From contig NZ_CATNLZ010000012.1 in assembly GCF_950101795.1 (NCBI RefSeq), positions 372,001 to 436,000 on the forward strand: a stretch of 64,000 nt of DNA, written 5' to 3'. The DNA is from Nocardioides sp. T2.26MG-1. Lineage in GTDB: Bacteria > Actinomycetota > Actinomycetes > Propionibacteriales > Nocardioidaceae. Below the pieces are notes generated by a model. That model ran no database searches, was not told the DNA's origin, and saw only the letters and a program-made list of their open reading frames with translations. Of this stretch, positions 7,153-16,133 are shown one piece after another. The position numbers were made by a program, and so were the translations under genes. Positions within the stretch are counted from its first letter, which is position 1, and each line of letters opens with the position of its first letter.

Positions 7153-8211
7153 TCAGCGCTTCACGAGACGGACGACCGTGCCCTCCGGCCCGCTGGCCCA
7201 GCACGCACCGGACACGCACTGCACCGCGTCGAGCGCCAGGCCGCTGAACGACCTCCAGGTGCGGCCGCCGTCGCGGGTCACGTCGCTGCCCGAGGGGCCC
7301 ACGGCGATCGCCACGGATGCGGCCCGCCAGTCGACCCCGCTGCGGTAGCCGCCGAGGTCGCCGCCGTTGTGCCAGGCCCGGCCTCGTGAGTGGGAGTACG
7401 CCGAGGCGTCGGCACCGTTGTCCTCGTCCTGGAAGTCGCCGCCCACCGCGATCCCCTCGCCGCCGCGGAACGACAGGGAGAACACCCCGCCCGCGTCCGA
7501 GGCCGGGATCGTGGAGCGGCGCACCTGCCAGTGGCGCCCGCGGTCGTGGCTGGCGAAGATCCTCGACGCCGCGCCCCCGGAGGCGAGGTACGCGTCGCGG
7601 TGACCGGCGGTCACCAGGCAGGTGCCGCTGGCGGCGAACCCGAACTCGCCGTCCACGGCCTTCGGCATCCCGGCGGGGTCGACCACCCGCCAGGAGGCGC
7701 CGCCGTCGTGGGTGGCGATGATGCGGAACTTCCCGTCCACCGGGTCGCTCATCGCCAGCCCGTGCTTGCCGCCGGGGTACATCGCCATGCAGTCGTAGAA
7801 CGCCTTCTTGCTCCGGTTGACGAACACCTTCGCCCAGGTGCGCCCGCCGTTGGTGGTGCGGTAGATCCGGCTGTCGCGTCCCTCGCCGATGGTCATCGCC
7901 AGCGCGACCCGCGCGCTCCTGGCCTCGACGTCGCGGAACAACAGGCCGTCCGCGCCTCGGGGCGAGACGTCCACCCAGGTGCGCCCGCCGTTGGTCGTGC
8001 GCCACACCCCTCCGGCGCTGCCGCCCACCCACGCGGTGCTCGCGCTGACCGCGTCCAGGCCGCGGAGCTGCTGGTCGGTGCCGACGTCGACGTGCCTCCA
8101 GTGCAGGGACCTCGGCGGCGCCGCCGAGGCGGGGTCGGCGGCGCCGATGGGAGTGGTGAGGGCGGTGACCGCAAGCGCGGCGACGGTGAGCATCCCGAGA
8201 AGTCTGCGCAT
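7153..8211 (-). CDS. Secreted BNR/YCF48-like repeat protein
   Basis: A 352-residue protein with an N-terminal signal peptide (MRRLLGMLTVAALAVTALTT, cleavage near ASAAPP). The mature part is a beta-propeller of repeated BNR-type units: VWRTTNGGRTWVDVS, IYRTTNGGRTWAKVF, IIATHDGGASWRVVD, IFASHDRGRHWQVRR, and VTRDGGRTWRSFSG. Units alternate with strands such as GLDAVSASTAWVGGSAG and GIAVGGDF. This is the YCF48/photosystem-assembly-like or sialidase-propeller superfamily. Actinobacterial members are extracellular and of unknown function; it is not evidence of a photosystem. It has a divergent start 14 bp from the exonuclease gene. Confidence 0.85.
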   Translation of the reverse strand: MRRLLGMLTVAALAVTALTTPIGAADPASAAPPRSLHWRHVDVGTDQQLRGLDAVSASTAWVGGSAGGVWRTTNGGRTWVDVSPRGADGLLFRDVEARSARVALAMTIGEGRDSRIYRTTNGGRTWAKVFVNRSKKAFYDCMAMYPGGKHGLAMSDPVDGKFRIIATHDGGASWRVVDPAGMPKAVDGEFGFAASGTCLVTAGHRDAYLASGGAASRIFASHDRGRHWQVRRSTIPASDAGGVFSLSFRGGEGIAVGGDFQDEDNGADASAYSHSRGRAWHNGGDLGGYRSGVDWRAASVAIAVGPSGSDVTRDGGRTWRSFSGLALDAVQCVSGACWASGPEGTVVRLVKR

Positions 8212-8225
8212 GGAGGCACCTTAGG

Positions 8226-9011
8226 GTGGTCTCCGTGCGGATCGCTACGTGGAACGTCAACTCCCTCCGCTCCCGGATCGACCGCGTCGAGGCACTCCTG
8301 GACCGCCACGAGATCGACGTGCTCGCGCTCCAGGAGACCAAGGCCCGCGCCGACCAGCTGCCGCTGATGGGCATCGAGGCGCGCGGCTACGAGGTCGCGG
8401 TCGCGGGGGTCAACCAGTGGAACGGTGTGGCGCTGATCAGCCGGGTCGGGCTCGAGGACGTCGAGACCGGCTTCCCGGGCCAGCCCGGCTGGGGCGAGTC
8501 CGCCGAGGCCGAGTCGCGGGCGATCGGCGCGACCTGCGGCGGCGTACGCGTCTGGTCGCTCTACGTCCCCAACGGCCGCAAGCCCGACGACCCGCACTAC
8601 GTCTACAAGCTCGACTGGCTGGCCCGGCTGCGCGAGGCCGCCCTCGGATGGCGCGACCGGGACGTCGCGCTGGTCGGCGACTGGAACATCGCCCCCACCG
8701 ACGAGGACGTGTTCGACATCGCGCAGTTCGCGAAGTCGACGCACGTCACCGCGCCCGAGCGCGCGGCGTTCCAGGCGTTCCTCGACGACGGGTACGTCGA
8801 CGTGGTCCGCCCGCACGCGCCGGGACCCGAGGTCTACACCTACTGGGACTACTACCGGCAGCGCTACGAGCGCAACCGCGGCATGCGCATCGACTTCGTC
8901 CTCGGCTCACCCTCGCTCGCGGCCCGGGTCACCGGCGCGTTCATCGACCGCGAGGAGCGGGCCGGCACCGGTGCCTCCGACCACGCGCCGGTGGTCGTCG
9001 ACCTCGCCTAG
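8226..9011 (+). CDS. xth: Exodeoxyribonuclease III (AP endonuclease)
   Basis: A 261-residue EEP-family nuclease that cleaves abasic sites and trims 3' ends in base excision repair. Motifs in order: RIATWNVNSLRSR, LALQETKA (metal-binding Glu), WSLYVPNGR (catalytic Tyr), GDWNIAP (Asp and Asn), FVLGSPSLAARV, and terminal GASDHAPVVVDLA (Asp-His pair). All active-site residues are present. The GTG at 8226 is preceded by GGAGG with 9 bp spacing; a second GTG at 8235 is the alternative and would align with the usual RIATWN start. The 14-bp gap to the divergent propeller gene means the promoters overlap. Confidence 0.95.
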   Translation: MVSVRIATWNVNSLRSRIDRVEALLDRHEIDVLALQETKARADQLPLMGIEARGYEVAVAGVNQWNGVALISRVGLEDVETGFPGQPGWGESAEAESRAIGATCGGVRVWSLYVPNGRKPDDPHYVYKLDWLARLREAALGWRDRDVALVGDWNIAPTDEDVFDIAQFAKSTHVTAPERAAFQAFLDDGYVDVVRPHAPGPEVYTYWDYYRQRYERNRGMRIDFVLGSPSLAARVTGAFIDREERAGTGASDHAPVVVDLA

Positions 9012-9024
9012 GCCGGCCGATCGC

Positions 9025-9087
9025 CGTCGAGACACCTGAACTGGCTGCTCCGCAGGCCGACCGGGAGCCATTCCTGGTGTCTCGACG
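9025..9087. repeat. Large inverted repeat between xth and rmuC
   Basis: CGTCGAGACACC (9025-9036) is perfectly complementary to GGTGTCTCGACG (9076-9087). The 39-bp centre contains further partial pairing (GGCTGCTCCG with CGGGAGCC). It may be a terminator for xth or a genus-specific REP-like element. No T-run follows. Confidence 0.55.
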
Positions 9088-9131
9088 CGCCGCCGCCCGC
9101 GAATGTCGGCGCCCCCCGCCATGCTGGGCCC

Positions 9132-10193
9132 ATGGAGACCATCGCGCTCTTCCTCACCCTGCTCATCGGCCTCGCCCTCGGCGGCCTGGTCGGCGTGCTG
9201 TGGTCGCGCTCCCGCTCGTCGTTCACCGAGGGCCTGGTCGACCAGGCCGAGGTGATGATCGGGCTCGACCGGCTCAGCGACCAGCTGCGCGACCTCGACC
9301 ATCAGCGCGCGTCCTGGCAGGGCCAGCTCAACCAGCAGGTCCTCGACATGCGGCTCACCGCCGAGGGGCTGCGCCGCGAGACCCAGTCGCTGTCGACCGC
9401 ACTGCGCAAGCCGCAGGTCCGCGGCCGCTGGGGCGAGCTGCACCTGCGGCGCGCCGTCGAGCTGGCCGGGCTGGTCGACCGGTGCGACTTCAGCGAGCAG
9501 GTGCGCCTCGACGACGGGGCCCGCCGCCCCGACCTCGTCGTCCACCTGGTCGGCGACCGCCGCGTGGTCGTCGACGCGAAGGTGCCGCTCGACGCCTACC
9601 TCGACGCGACCTCGACCGACGACGAGGACGCGCGCCGCGACCACCTGCGCCGCCACGTCGTCCAGCTGCGCACCCACATCGACGCGCTCGGCTCCAAGCA
9701 GTACTGGCGCTCGCTCGAGGAGAGCCCGGAGTTCGTGGTGCTGTTCGTGCCGGCCGAGTCGTTCCTCGCGGCGGCGCTCGAGACCGACGCGGGCCTGATC
9801 GAGTACGCCGCGGCCCGCCAGGTCGTGCTGGCCACGCCGACGACGCTGATCGCGCTGCTGCGCACGGTCGCCCACGGCTGGAGCCACGAGGCGCTGGCCG
9901 ACCAGGCCCGCGAGATCCACCGGCTGGGCCGCGAGCTGCACGAGCGGCTGGCCTCGATGAACGGCCACCTCGACCAGCTCGGCCGCTCGCTCAACGCCGC
10001 CGTCGGCCACTACAACACGGCCGTCGGCTCGCTCGAGTCCCGGGTGCTGGTGAGCGCCCGCCGACTCGGCGACCTGCCGGCGCCCCGCCAGGTGGAGTCG
10101 CAGACCCGGTCCATATCACCGGCCGAGCTGCGGATCGTGGAACGGCGCGCCGCCGACGAGGGCCCGGCCGCGGACCATACCGTGGCCCTGTGA
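9132..10193 (+). CDS. rmuC: DNA recombination protein RmuC
   Basis: A 353-residue RmuC family protein. An N-terminal membrane segment (ALFLTLLIGLALGGLVGVLW) is followed by a helical stretch and then the conserved nuclease-fold core: RGRWGELHLRRAVELAGL, DLVVHLVGDRRVVVDAKVPLDAYLDA (the acidic and Lys motif of the restriction-endonuclease-like fold), YWRSLEESPEFVVLFVPAESFL and ARQVVLATPTTLIALLRTVAHGW. It limits inversions at short repeats in E. coli. It is a little shorter than the E. coli protein, as usual in actinobacteria. It overlaps the next gene by 4 bp (GTGA), so the two are probably cotranscribed. Confidence 0.95.
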   Translation: METIALFLTLLIGLALGGLVGVLWSRSRSSFTEGLVDQAEVMIGLDRLSDQLRDLDHQRASWQGQLNQQVLDMRLTAEGLRRETQSLSTALRKPQVRGRWGELHLRRAVELAGLVDRCDFSEQVRLDDGARRPDLVVHLVGDRRVVVDAKVPLDAYLDATSTDDEDARRDHLRRHVVQLRTHIDALGSKQYWRSLEESPEFVVLFVPAESFLAAALETDAGLIEYAAARQVVLATPTTLIALLRTVAHGWSHEALADQAREIHRLGRELHERLASMNGHLDQLGRSLNAAVGHYNTAVGSLESRVLVSARRLGDLPAPRQVESQTRSISPAELRIVERRAADEGPAADHTVAL

Positions 10194-10651
10194 ACCGACC
10201 GGTGAGCCAGCACCGCACCCTCTGGGAGGAGGGGCACGAGCCCGGGCGACAGGTTGTCGCACTCGGGCTGGCGCTCGCGCTCAGCGCCGTCGTGCTCGAC
10301 CAGTCCCTGGCCGGCAGCGTCGGCGTGCTGTTCGACGTCTGCTTCGTGCTGCTGTGCATCGCGACGGCGCTGGCCGTGCGGCCCGCCGACTTCTTCACCG
10401 TCGGCGTGCTGCCCCCGATGCTGATGGTGGTGGTGTTCGCGCTGCTCGGGGCGACCCGGCCGGCCCTGATCGCCGACCCGGGCGACGGGGTCGTGCAGGC
10501 GGTGGTCTCCGGCCTCTCCCACCACGCGGGCGCGCTGGTGACCGGCTACCTCATCTGCCTGGCGATCCTCGCCGTACGCCAGCGAGTGCTCAGTCAGGCA
10601 GCCTCGAAGCGGTCCGGGTCGCCGGCGCCCACGCGCACGACCTCGGGGTAG
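10190..10651 (+). CDS. DUF6542-type membrane protein
   Basis: A 153-residue protein starting at the GTG in the GTGA overlap with rmuC. It holds four hydrophobic segments: QVVALGLALALSAVVLDQSL, GVLFDVCFVLLCIATALAVR, FFTVGVLPPMLMVVVFALLG and HHAGALVTGYLICLAILAVR. The pattern VGVLPPMLMV and the position after rmuC match the actinobacterial DUF6542 family as I recall it. Function is unknown. The last 58 bp overlap the convergent Sua5/YciO gene, so transcripts from both directions would be antisense to each other there. Confidence 0.8.
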   Translation: MNRPVSQHRTLWEEGHEPGRQVVALGLALALSAVVLDQSLAGSVGVLFDVCFVLLCIATALAVRPADFFTVGVLPPMLMVVVFALLGATRPALIADPGDGVVQAVVSGLSHHAGALVTGYLICLAILAVRQRVLSQAASKRSGSPAPTRTTSG

Positions 10652-11220
10652 CCCTCCGACCAGTCGATCACCGTGGTCGGCTCGGCGAGGGTCTCGCCGG
10701 CCTCGACCACGAGGTCCACCTGGTGGTCGAGCTCCTCCTTGATCTCCCAGCCCAGGCTGCGCGGCTCGGTCTCACCGGGAAGGATCAGCGTGCTCACCAG
10801 CAGCGCCTCGCCGAACGTGTCGAGCAGGGCCTGGTCGAAGACGTGGTCGGGGATCCGCACCCCGACCGTGCGCTTCTTGGGGTGCATCAGCCGGCGCGGC
10901 ACCTCCTGGGTGGCCGGCAGGATGAACGTGTAGGGGCCCGGGGTCGCGGCCTTGATCGCCCGGAACGCGGCGTTGTCGACCTGGACGAAGTGGCCGAGCT
11001 GGGAGAAGTCCTTGCACATCAGCGTGAAGTGGTGCTTCTCGTCGAGGCCGCGGATGCGCAGGATCCGGTCGCGCCCGTCGCGGTTGCCGAGCTGGCAGCC
11101 CAGGGCATAGCCGGAGTCGGTCGGGTAGGCGATCAGCTGGTTGTCCCGCAGCGCGTCGGCGATCTGGGCGAGCAGCCGCGGCTGGGGGTTGTCCGGGTGG
11201 ACGTCGACGTAACGCGCCAT
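10594..11220 (-). CDS. Sua5/YciO/YrdC/YwlC family protein (threonylcarbamoyl-AMP synthase-like)
   Basis: A 208-residue YrdC-fold protein: LIAYPTDSGYALGCQLG near the N-terminus is the KxR/SxN-class substrate loop region, followed by RILRIRGLDEKHHFTLMCKDFSQL, GPYTFILPAT, KKRTVGVRIPDH and ALLVSTLILPGE. Homologs make threonylcarbamoyl-AMP for the t6A tRNA modification. This member resembles the YciO branch (HFTLMCKDFSQ, short C-terminus), in which activity is weaker, so a true TsaC role is not assured. It lies 10 bp downstream of ispH on the same strand and is probably cotranscribed. Its 3' end overlaps the convergent DUF6542 gene. Confidence 0.9.
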   Translation of the reverse strand: MARYVDVHPDNPQPRLLAQIADALRDNQLIAYPTDSGYALGCQLGNRDGRDRILRIRGLDEKHHFTLMCKDFSQLGHFVQVDNAAFRAIKAATPGPYTFILPATQEVPRRLMHPKKRTVGVRIPDHVFDQALLDTFGEALLVSTLILPGETEPRSLGWEIKEELDHQVDLVVEAGETLAEPTTVIDWSEGYPEVVRVGAGDPDRFEAA

Positions 11221-11230
11221 GGTCGTGTGC

Positions 11231-12232
11231 TCAGACCCGGCCCGCGGCCTTGAGGTCGCGCCTCAGCTCCGGAGGCAGCGCGAAGATCAGCGACTCCTCG
11301 GCGCTGTGCACGGCGCGGGCGTCGGGATAGCCGCGCTCGGAGAGGAACGCCAGCACGCCGCGCACCAGCTCCTCCGGCACGCTCGCACCCGAGGTCACGC
11401 TCACGGTGCGGACCCCCTCGAGCCAGGCCTCGTCGATCTCGGAGGCGTCGTCGACGCGGTACGACGACCGCGCGCCGGCCTCGAGGGCGACCTCGACCAG
11501 CCGCACCGAGTTGGAGGAGTTGCCGGAGCCGACCACGATCACCAGATCGGAGTCCTGGGCGATCTCCTTGACCGCCAGCTGGCGGTTCTGGGTGGCGTAG
11601 CAGATGTCGTCGCTCGGCGGGTCGAGCAGGTCGGGGAACCGCTCCCGGATCGCGGCCACGGTCTCGAGGGTCTCGTCGACCGACAGCGTCGTCTGGGAGA
11701 GCCAGGCGACCCGCTGTGGGTCACGGACCACGATGCCCGCGACGTCGGCGGGACCCTGCACCAGCTGGATGTGCTCGGGGGCCTCGCCAGCGGTGCCCTC
11801 GACCTCCTCGTGGCCGGCGTGGCCGATGAGCAGGATGTCGTAGTCCTCTCCGGCGAACCGCTTGGCCTCGTGGTGGACCTTGGTCACCAGCGGGCAGGTC
11901 GCGTCGATGGTCTTCAGCGAGCGCTCCTCGGCCTGGCGGTGCACCTCGGGCGACACGCCGTGGGCGGAGAACACCACGGTCTGGCCCTCGGGCACCTCGT
12001 CGAGCTCCTCGACGAAGATCGCGCCACGCGACTCGAGATCCGCGACCACGTGCTTGTTGTGCACGATCTGCTTGCGGACGTAGACGGGGGCGCCGTACAA
12101 GTCGAGCGCCTTCTCGACGGTGATCACCGCACGGTCGACGCCGGCGCAGTAGCCCCGTGGCGCCGCCAGCAGAACAGCCTTGTCGGCCTCCTCCGGCGAC
12201 AGGACTGGCGGCATGCCGATGTCGGTGCTCAT
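11231..12232 (-). CDS. ispH: 4-hydroxy-3-methylbut-2-enyl diphosphate reductase
   Basis: A 333-residue IspH/LytB, the last enzyme of the MEP isoprenoid pathway, which makes IPP and DMAPP. The three iron-sulfur cysteines are present: [22 protein letters not shown] and [11 protein letters not shown]. Other marks are [47 protein letters not shown] and [12 protein letters not shown]. The ATG at 12232 ([16 protein letters not shown]) is the likely start; the frame stays open further up but overlaps the divergent xseA. The product feeds the prenyl transferase encoded at 36202. Confidence 0.97.
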   Translation of the reverse strand: MSTDIGMPPVLSPEEADKAVLLAAPRGYCAGVDRAVITVEKALDLYGAPVYVRKQIVHNKHVVADLESRGAIFVEELDEVPEGQTVVFSAHGVSPEVHRQAEERSLKTIDATCPLVTKVHHEAKRFAGEDYDILLIGHAGHEEVEGTAGEAPEHIQLVQGPADVAGIVVRDPQRVAWLSQTTLSVDETLETVAAIRERFPDLLDPPSDDICYATQNRQLAVKEIAQDSDLVIVVGSGNSSNSVRLVEVALEAGARSSYRVDDASEIDEAWLEGVRTVSVTSGASVPEELVRGVLAFLSERGYPDARAVHSAEESLIFALPPELRRDLKAAGRV

Positions 12233-12278
12233 ACCCGCCAGTCTAGGGACGTCGGTGTGATCCCCTAATCTCGCGGGC

Positions 12279-13529
12279 ATGGCCATGGAGACCTCGCTCG
12301 AGTCACCGGCACCGGTGCGGCAGGTCGCCAACGCGATCGCCGGCTGGGTCGACCGGCTGGGCGCGGTGTGGGTCGAGGGCCAGGTCGCCCAGGTGAGCCG
12401 CCGGCCGGGCATGAACACCGTGTTCCTGACCCTGCGCGACGCGGTCGCCGACATCTCGATCCCGGTCACCTGCTCGCGCACGCTCTTCGACGGCCTCAAC
12501 CCGCCGCTGGTCGAGGGCGCGAGCGTGGTGCTGCACGCCAAGCCGTCCTACTACGCCAACCGCGGCACGCTCTCCCTCTACGCGCGCGAGATCCGGATGG
12601 TGGGCCTCGGCGAGCTGCTCGCCCGGCTCGAGCGGCGCCGCCAGCTGCTCGCGGCCGAGGGCCTGTTCGCCGCCGAGCTCAAGCGCCCGCTGCCGTTCCT
12701 GCCCGGCACCGTCGGGCTGGTCACCGCGCCCAACTCCGCGGCCGAGCGCGACGTGCTCGAGAACGCCCGCCGGCGTTGGCCCGCGGTCGCCTTCGAGGTG
12801 GCGTACGCCGCGATGCAGGGCCCGCGGTCGGCCAGCGAGGTGATCGAGGCGGTCGAGCGCCTCGACCGGCACCCGGGCGTCGAGGTGATCGTGGTCGCCC
12901 GCGGCGGCGGGTCGGTGGAGGACCTGCTGCCATTCTCCGACGAGGCGCTCATCCGAGCGGTGCACAAGATCCGCACCCCGCTGGTCTCGGCGATCGGCCA
13001 CGAGCCCGACTCCCCCCTGCTCGACCTGGTCGCCGACGTGCGCGCCTCCACGCCCACCGACGCCGCCAAGCTGGTGGTGCCCGACGTCGGCGAGGAGCTG
13101 CGCTTGCTCGCCCGCGCCCGCGACCGCGCCCGTGGCGCGCTGGCGGGCTGGCTGGCCCGCGAGCAGGCCGGGCTCGACGCGCTCCGGTCCCGACCCGCGC
13201 TCGCCGACCCCCGCACGCTGATCGACGCGCGCCGCGACGAGGTCGACCTGCTGCGCGACCGGGCCCGGCGCTGTCTGGGCCACGCGCTCGACCGGGCCGC
13301 CGACGACGTCGGCCACCAGCACGCCCGAGCTCGCGCGCTGTCGCCGCTCGCCACGCTGCAGCGCGGCTACGCCGTACTCCAGGACGCCGAGGGCCATGTC
13401 GTCACCTCGGTCGCCGGCGTCGCGGCGAAGCAGAAGGTCAGCGTCCGGGTCGCCGACGGGCGCATCCATGCCACCACCACCCGTACCGAGCCCCTCGAGG
13501 GGCAGAGCGAGGACAGCACCGATGGCTGA
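12279..13529 (+). CDS. xseA: Exodeoxyribonuclease VII large subunit
   Basis: A 416-residue XseA. The N-terminal OB domain covers about residues 12-110 ([24 protein letters not shown], then [20 protein letters not shown]). The catalytic core follows: [71 protein letters not shown] coiled region and the C-terminal [21 protein letters not shown] complete it. It degrades single-stranded DNA with XseB. Start is ATG at 12279 or the second ATG at 12285. It is divergent from ispH with a 46-bp gap and overlaps xseB by 8 bp. Confidence 0.96.
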   Translation: MAMETSLESPAPVRQVANAIAGWVDRLGAVWVEGQVAQVSRRPGMNTVFLTLRDAVADISIPVTCSRTLFDGLNPPLVEGASVVLHAKPSYYANRGTLSLYAREIRMVGLGELLARLERRRQLLAAEGLFAAELKRPLPFLPGTVGLVTAPNSAAERDVLENARRRWPAVAFEVAYAAMQGPRSASEVIEAVERLDRHPGVEVIVVARGGGSVEDLLPFSDEALIRAVHKIRTPLVSAIGHEPDSPLLDLVADVRASTPTDAAKLVVPDVGEELRLLARARDRARGALAGWLAREQAGLDALRSRPALADPRTLIDARRDEVDLLRDRARRCLGHALDRAADDVGHQHARARALSPLATLQRGYAVLQDAEGHVVTSVAGVAAKQKVSVRVADGRIHATTTRTEPLEGQSEDSTDG

Positions 13530-13740
13530 GAAGAAGACCGCCGAGGACAAGCCGTCCTACGAGGCCGCCCGCGAGGAGCTGGTCGAGGTGGTCCGCCGGC
13601 TCGAGGCAGGCGGCACCACCCTCGAGGAGTCGCTCGCCCTCTGGGAGCGCGGCGAGGTCCTGGCGACCATCTGCCAGGACTGGCTCGACGGCGCCCGCGC
13701 CCGGCTCGATGCCGCGATCGAGGGCGACGACGAGAGCTGA
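13522..13740 (+). CDS. xseB: Exodeoxyribonuclease VII small subunit
   Basis: A 72-residue XseB ([20 protein letters not shown]). The conserved core is [36 protein letters not shown] and [13 protein letters not shown], two long helices that bind XseA. The ATG at 13522 overlaps the xseA stop by 8 bp, so the subunits are coupled. Length is typical. Confidence 0.95.
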   Translation: MAEKKTAEDKPSYEAAREELVEVVRRLEAGGTTLEESLALWERGEVLATICQDWLDGARARLDAAIEGDDES

Positions 13741-13746
13741 CGGAGC

Positions 13747-14313
13747 CTACGGCGTCAACTTCTCGGTCGTGAGCGACTCGACCAGCCCCCGCAGCTCCTC
13801 CTCGGGTGCCGAGCCGTAGACCAGCACGGTCTCCTCGCCGACCTCCGCGGCGAACGCGTGGTCGCCGCCGGGGTCGGAGAACGTCCGCCACTCCGGCGCC
13901 ACCGTGCCGTCGATCCGCACCTCGTCGCCCTCGGTGGCGTCCCCGCCGACATAGGTGTCGACGAGCTCGTCGACCGAGCGGTCCTCCTGGTGCAGCCCGG
14001 CGAAGTGCTCGTCCGCGGTGGTCATCGCGAGGTCCAGCACCGGCCGGTCGCCGGGGGTGAACGCCGCGTCCTTGACGTACCAGCCGTCGGGCAGCTCGGC
14101 CGGGTAGGCCGGGGTCAGCCCGGCCTGCTGGACGCTGGTCACGAGCGCGAGGTAGTCGATGGGCTCGGGCTCGTACGTCGGGGTCTCGCGGAAGGCGCCG
14201 CGGACCAGGACGATCGCGACCACGACGAGGACCAGCACGATGATCGCGCCGAGCAGGCCGCCCGTCGTCCGCGGGTAGCGGCCGGGCCGGCCGGTCGGGG
14301 TGGAGTCGCTCAC
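13747..14313 (-). CDS. DUF4245 membrane-anchored protein
   Basis: A 188-residue protein starting at the GTG at 14313 (MSDSTPTGRPGRYPRTTGG). A single membrane segment (LLGAIIVLVLVVVAIVLVRG) precedes an extracytoplasmic domain with IDYLALVTSVQQAGLTPAYP, LPDGWYVKDAAFTPG and WRTFSDPGGDHAFAAEVGEE. This matches the actinobacterial DUF4245 family that commonly lies beside xseAB and glpX. Function is unknown. It is convergent with xseB, only 6 bp away. The ATG upstream of the GTG is out of frame. Confidence 0.85.
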   Translation of the reverse strand: MSDSTPTGRPGRYPRTTGGLLGAIIVLVLVVVAIVLVRGAFRETPTYEPEPIDYLALVTSVQQAGLTPAYPAELPDGWYVKDAAFTPGDRPVLDLAMTTADEHFAGLHQEDRSVDELVDTYVGGDATEGDEVRIDGTVAPEWRTFSDPGGDHAFAAEVGEETVLVYGSAPEEELRGLVESLTTEKLTP

Positions 14314-14355
14314 CGCGCCATCCTCGCAGTTGGGAGGCTGCTCTAGCCTCGCCGG

Positions 14356-15591
14356 GTGTCGCCCCTCGACCTGGTCCCCGTGGCGGCACTGCTGGTCCTG
14401 CTGGCGACGGCGTACGCCCACCCGACCGCCCGCGTCGAGCTCGCCGCCGGGCTCGCCGCCGCCGCGGCCGTGCTGGCCACCGGGATCCTCACCGGCACCG
14501 AGGTCGAGGCGACCCTGCGCCACCTCGGGCCGGTGGTGGCGTTCCTGATGACGATCCTGGTGGTCGCCGACGTGTGCGCCCGCGCCGGGCTGTTCGCCGC
14601 GGCCGCCGCCCGCGTGCGCTCGGCCAGCGGCGGCCGGCCGGCCCGGCTGTTCACCGGGGTCTTCCTGCTCGCCGCGGCCATCACCGCCGGGCTCAGCCTG
14701 GACGCGACGGTCGTGCTGCTCACCCCGGTCGTCGTCACCGCGGCCGTCGCAACCGGGACCGCCCAGCGGCCCGGTGCCTACGCCTGCCTGCGGATGGCCA
14801 ACTCGGCCTCGCTGCTGCTGCCGGTCTCCAACCTCACCAACCTGCTGGCCATGCCGCACCTCGACCTGACGTTCGGCGGGTTCGCGCTCGTGATGGCACC
14901 GGTGCTCGCGGTCGTGCTCGTCGTGGAGTACGCCGTGCTGCGGCTGCTGTTCCGCCGGGAGCTCGCCGCGGCGCCCGCGCCCCGTCGGCACGAGCCGGCC
15001 CCGGACGTCCCGTGGGTGCCGGTCGTCGTCGTGACGCTGATGCTGGTGGGCTTCGCGGTCGCCTCCCCCCTCGGCGTCGAGCCGTTCTGGGTCTCGGCCG
15101 CGGCCGCGGCGGTCCTGGTCGGGTGGGCCGCGCGCCGGCGGCTGCTGACCGTCCACGACGCCGGGCACGCCGCCCACCCGGCGTTCGCGGTCTTCGTGCT
15201 GTGCCTCGGCGTGGTCGTCGCCGCGCTGGCCCAGGGTCCGCTCGGCGACCGGATCGCGGACCTGGTCCCGGGCGGCACGTCGTTCGGCGACCTGCTCGCC
15301 ATCGCGGTCCTGGCCACCGTGCTCGCCAACCTGCTGACCAACCTCTCGGCGACGCTGCTCGTGGTGCCGCTGGTCGCGCCGCTCGGCGACACCGCGGTGC
15401 TCGCGGCCCTGCTGGGCCTGAACATCGGCTCGGGGCTGACCTACACCGGCTCGCTCGCCAACCTGCTGTGGCGCCGGGGCCTGGTGCGGCTCGGGGAGCG
15501 CCCCTCGCTGCGCGAGTTCCACCGGGTCTCGCTGGTCACGACGCCGATCACGCTGCTGGCCGCGGTGGCTGCCTTGGCGCTGGTCACCTGA
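14356..15591 (+). CDS. ArsB/NhaD-type permease
   Basis: A 411-residue ion-transporter-superfamily protein with about 11 hydrophobic segments. Characteristic stretches are VVAFLMTILVVADVCARAGL, FLLAAAITAGLSLDATVVLL (the discontinuous helix), NSASLLLPVSNLTNLLAMPH (the family's SNLTN motif), and near the end LANLLTNLSATLLVVPLVAP with NIGSGLTYTGSLANLLWRR. It belongs to the ArsB/NhaD/SLC13-like fold; substrate could be arsenite, sodium/proton or a dicarboxylate. No ars genes are nearby, so arsenite is not supported by context. It starts at the GTG at 14356. Confidence 0.85.
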   Translation: MSPLDLVPVAALLVLLATAYAHPTARVELAAGLAAAAAVLATGILTGTEVEATLRHLGPVVAFLMTILVVADVCARAGLFAAAAARVRSASGGRPARLFTGVFLLAAAITAGLSLDATVVLLTPVVVTAAVATGTAQRPGAYACLRMANSASLLLPVSNLTNLLAMPHLDLTFGGFALVMAPVLAVVLVVEYAVLRLLFRRELAAAPAPRRHEPAPDVPWVPVVVVTLMLVGFAVASPLGVEPFWVSAAAAAVLVGWAARRRLLTVHDAGHAAHPAFAVFVLCLGVVVAALAQGPLGDRIADLVPGGTSFGDLLAIAVLATVLANLLTNLSATLLVVPLVAPLGDTAVLAALLGLNIGSGLTYTGSLANLLWRRGLVRLGERPSLREFHRVSLVTTPITLLAAVAALALVT

Positions 15592-15610
15592 GGTGTTCGG
15601 CTGGCCGAAA

Positions 15611-15650
15611 CCCGCACGACACGCCGAGGGCCACCGGCGTGTCGTGCGGG
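15611..15650. terminator. Strong hairpin after the permease gene
   Basis: CCCGCACGACACGCCG (15611-15626) and CGGCGTGTCGTGCGGG (15635-15650) form a perfect 16-bp stem with an 8-base loop. It lies 20 bp after the permease stop. There is no clear T-run, as is common for actinobacterial terminators. Confidence 0.7.
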
Positions 15651-15711
15651 GATGGGCTGCCAGCAGCCGAAGCCCTCAACTGCCGCATCTACGGATACCC
15701 TTCGCTCAGAG

Positions 15712-15727
15712 TGCCGCAGGTGCGGCA
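15712..15727. promoter_or_regulatory. Palindromic operator candidate upstream of the mod operon
   Basis: TGCCGCAGGTGCGGCA is a perfect palindrome 10 bp before the GTG at 15738. A third half-site, TGCCGCA, lies at 15681-15687. The gene that follows encodes an HTH-TOBE protein, so autoregulation in response to molybdate is likely. Confidence 0.6.
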
Positions 15728-15737
15728 TGATGACAGC

Positions 15738-16133
15738 GTGACGACCTACCGAGTTGCGGAGGCCGCCGAGTTGCTCGGCGTCAGCGACGACACCGTCCGG
15801 CGATGGGTCGAGGCGGGCCGGCTGCCGGCGCGGCAGGAGGACGGGCGGACGGTGGTGTCGGGGGCCGAGCTGGCCGCGCTCGCCGAGTCGCTGGCCGACC
15901 ACCCCGACCGCGCGGCCACCCGGGCCGCGGCGGTCAGTGCGCGCAACCGGCTGGCCGGCATCGTCACCAAGGTCACCAAGGACCGGGTGATGGCGCAGGT
16001 CGAGCTGATCTGCGGGCCCTACCGGATGGTCTCGCTGATGAGCTCGGAGGCCGCCGACGAGCTCGGCCTCGAGCCCGGCGTCCGCGCCATCGCCTCGGTC
16101 AAGTCCACCAACGTCGTCGTGGAGCGCCCGTGA
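15738..16133 (+). CDS. HTH-TOBE molybdate-responsive regulator
   Basis: A 131-residue protein. Residues 1-50 are an excisionase/MerR-type HTH: YRVAEAAELLGVSDDTVRRW-VEAGRLPARQEDGRTVV. Residues 66-131 are a TOBE (Mop) domain: RNRLAGIVTKVTKDRVMAQV, LICGPYRMVSLMSSEAADEL, GLEPGVRAIASVKSTNVVVE, which binds molybdate or tungstate. The combination is a short ModE analogue known in actinobacteria. The GTG at 15738 is preceded by a palindrome that may be its operator. The gene overlaps modA by 4 bp (GTGA) and is the first gene of the modABC operon. Confidence 0.88.
   Translation: MTTYRVAEAAELLGVSDDTVRRWVEAGRLPARQEDGRTVVSGAELAALAESLADHPDRAATRAAAVSARNRLAGIVTKVTKDRVMAQVELICGPYRMVSLMSSEAADELGLEPGVRAIASVKSTNVVVERP

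Noticed and set aside
8249..10651. Single 800-residue protein over xth and rmuC
   Set aside because: Only its last 154 codons (DUF6542 protein from 10190) look like a real protein. The upstream part is the alternate frame of xth and rmuC.
13747..15522. DUF4245 protein extended upstream to 15522
   Set aside because: The extension is antisense to the permease gene and is His/Arg/Gln-rich low-complexity sequence. The GTG at 14313 gives the normal length.
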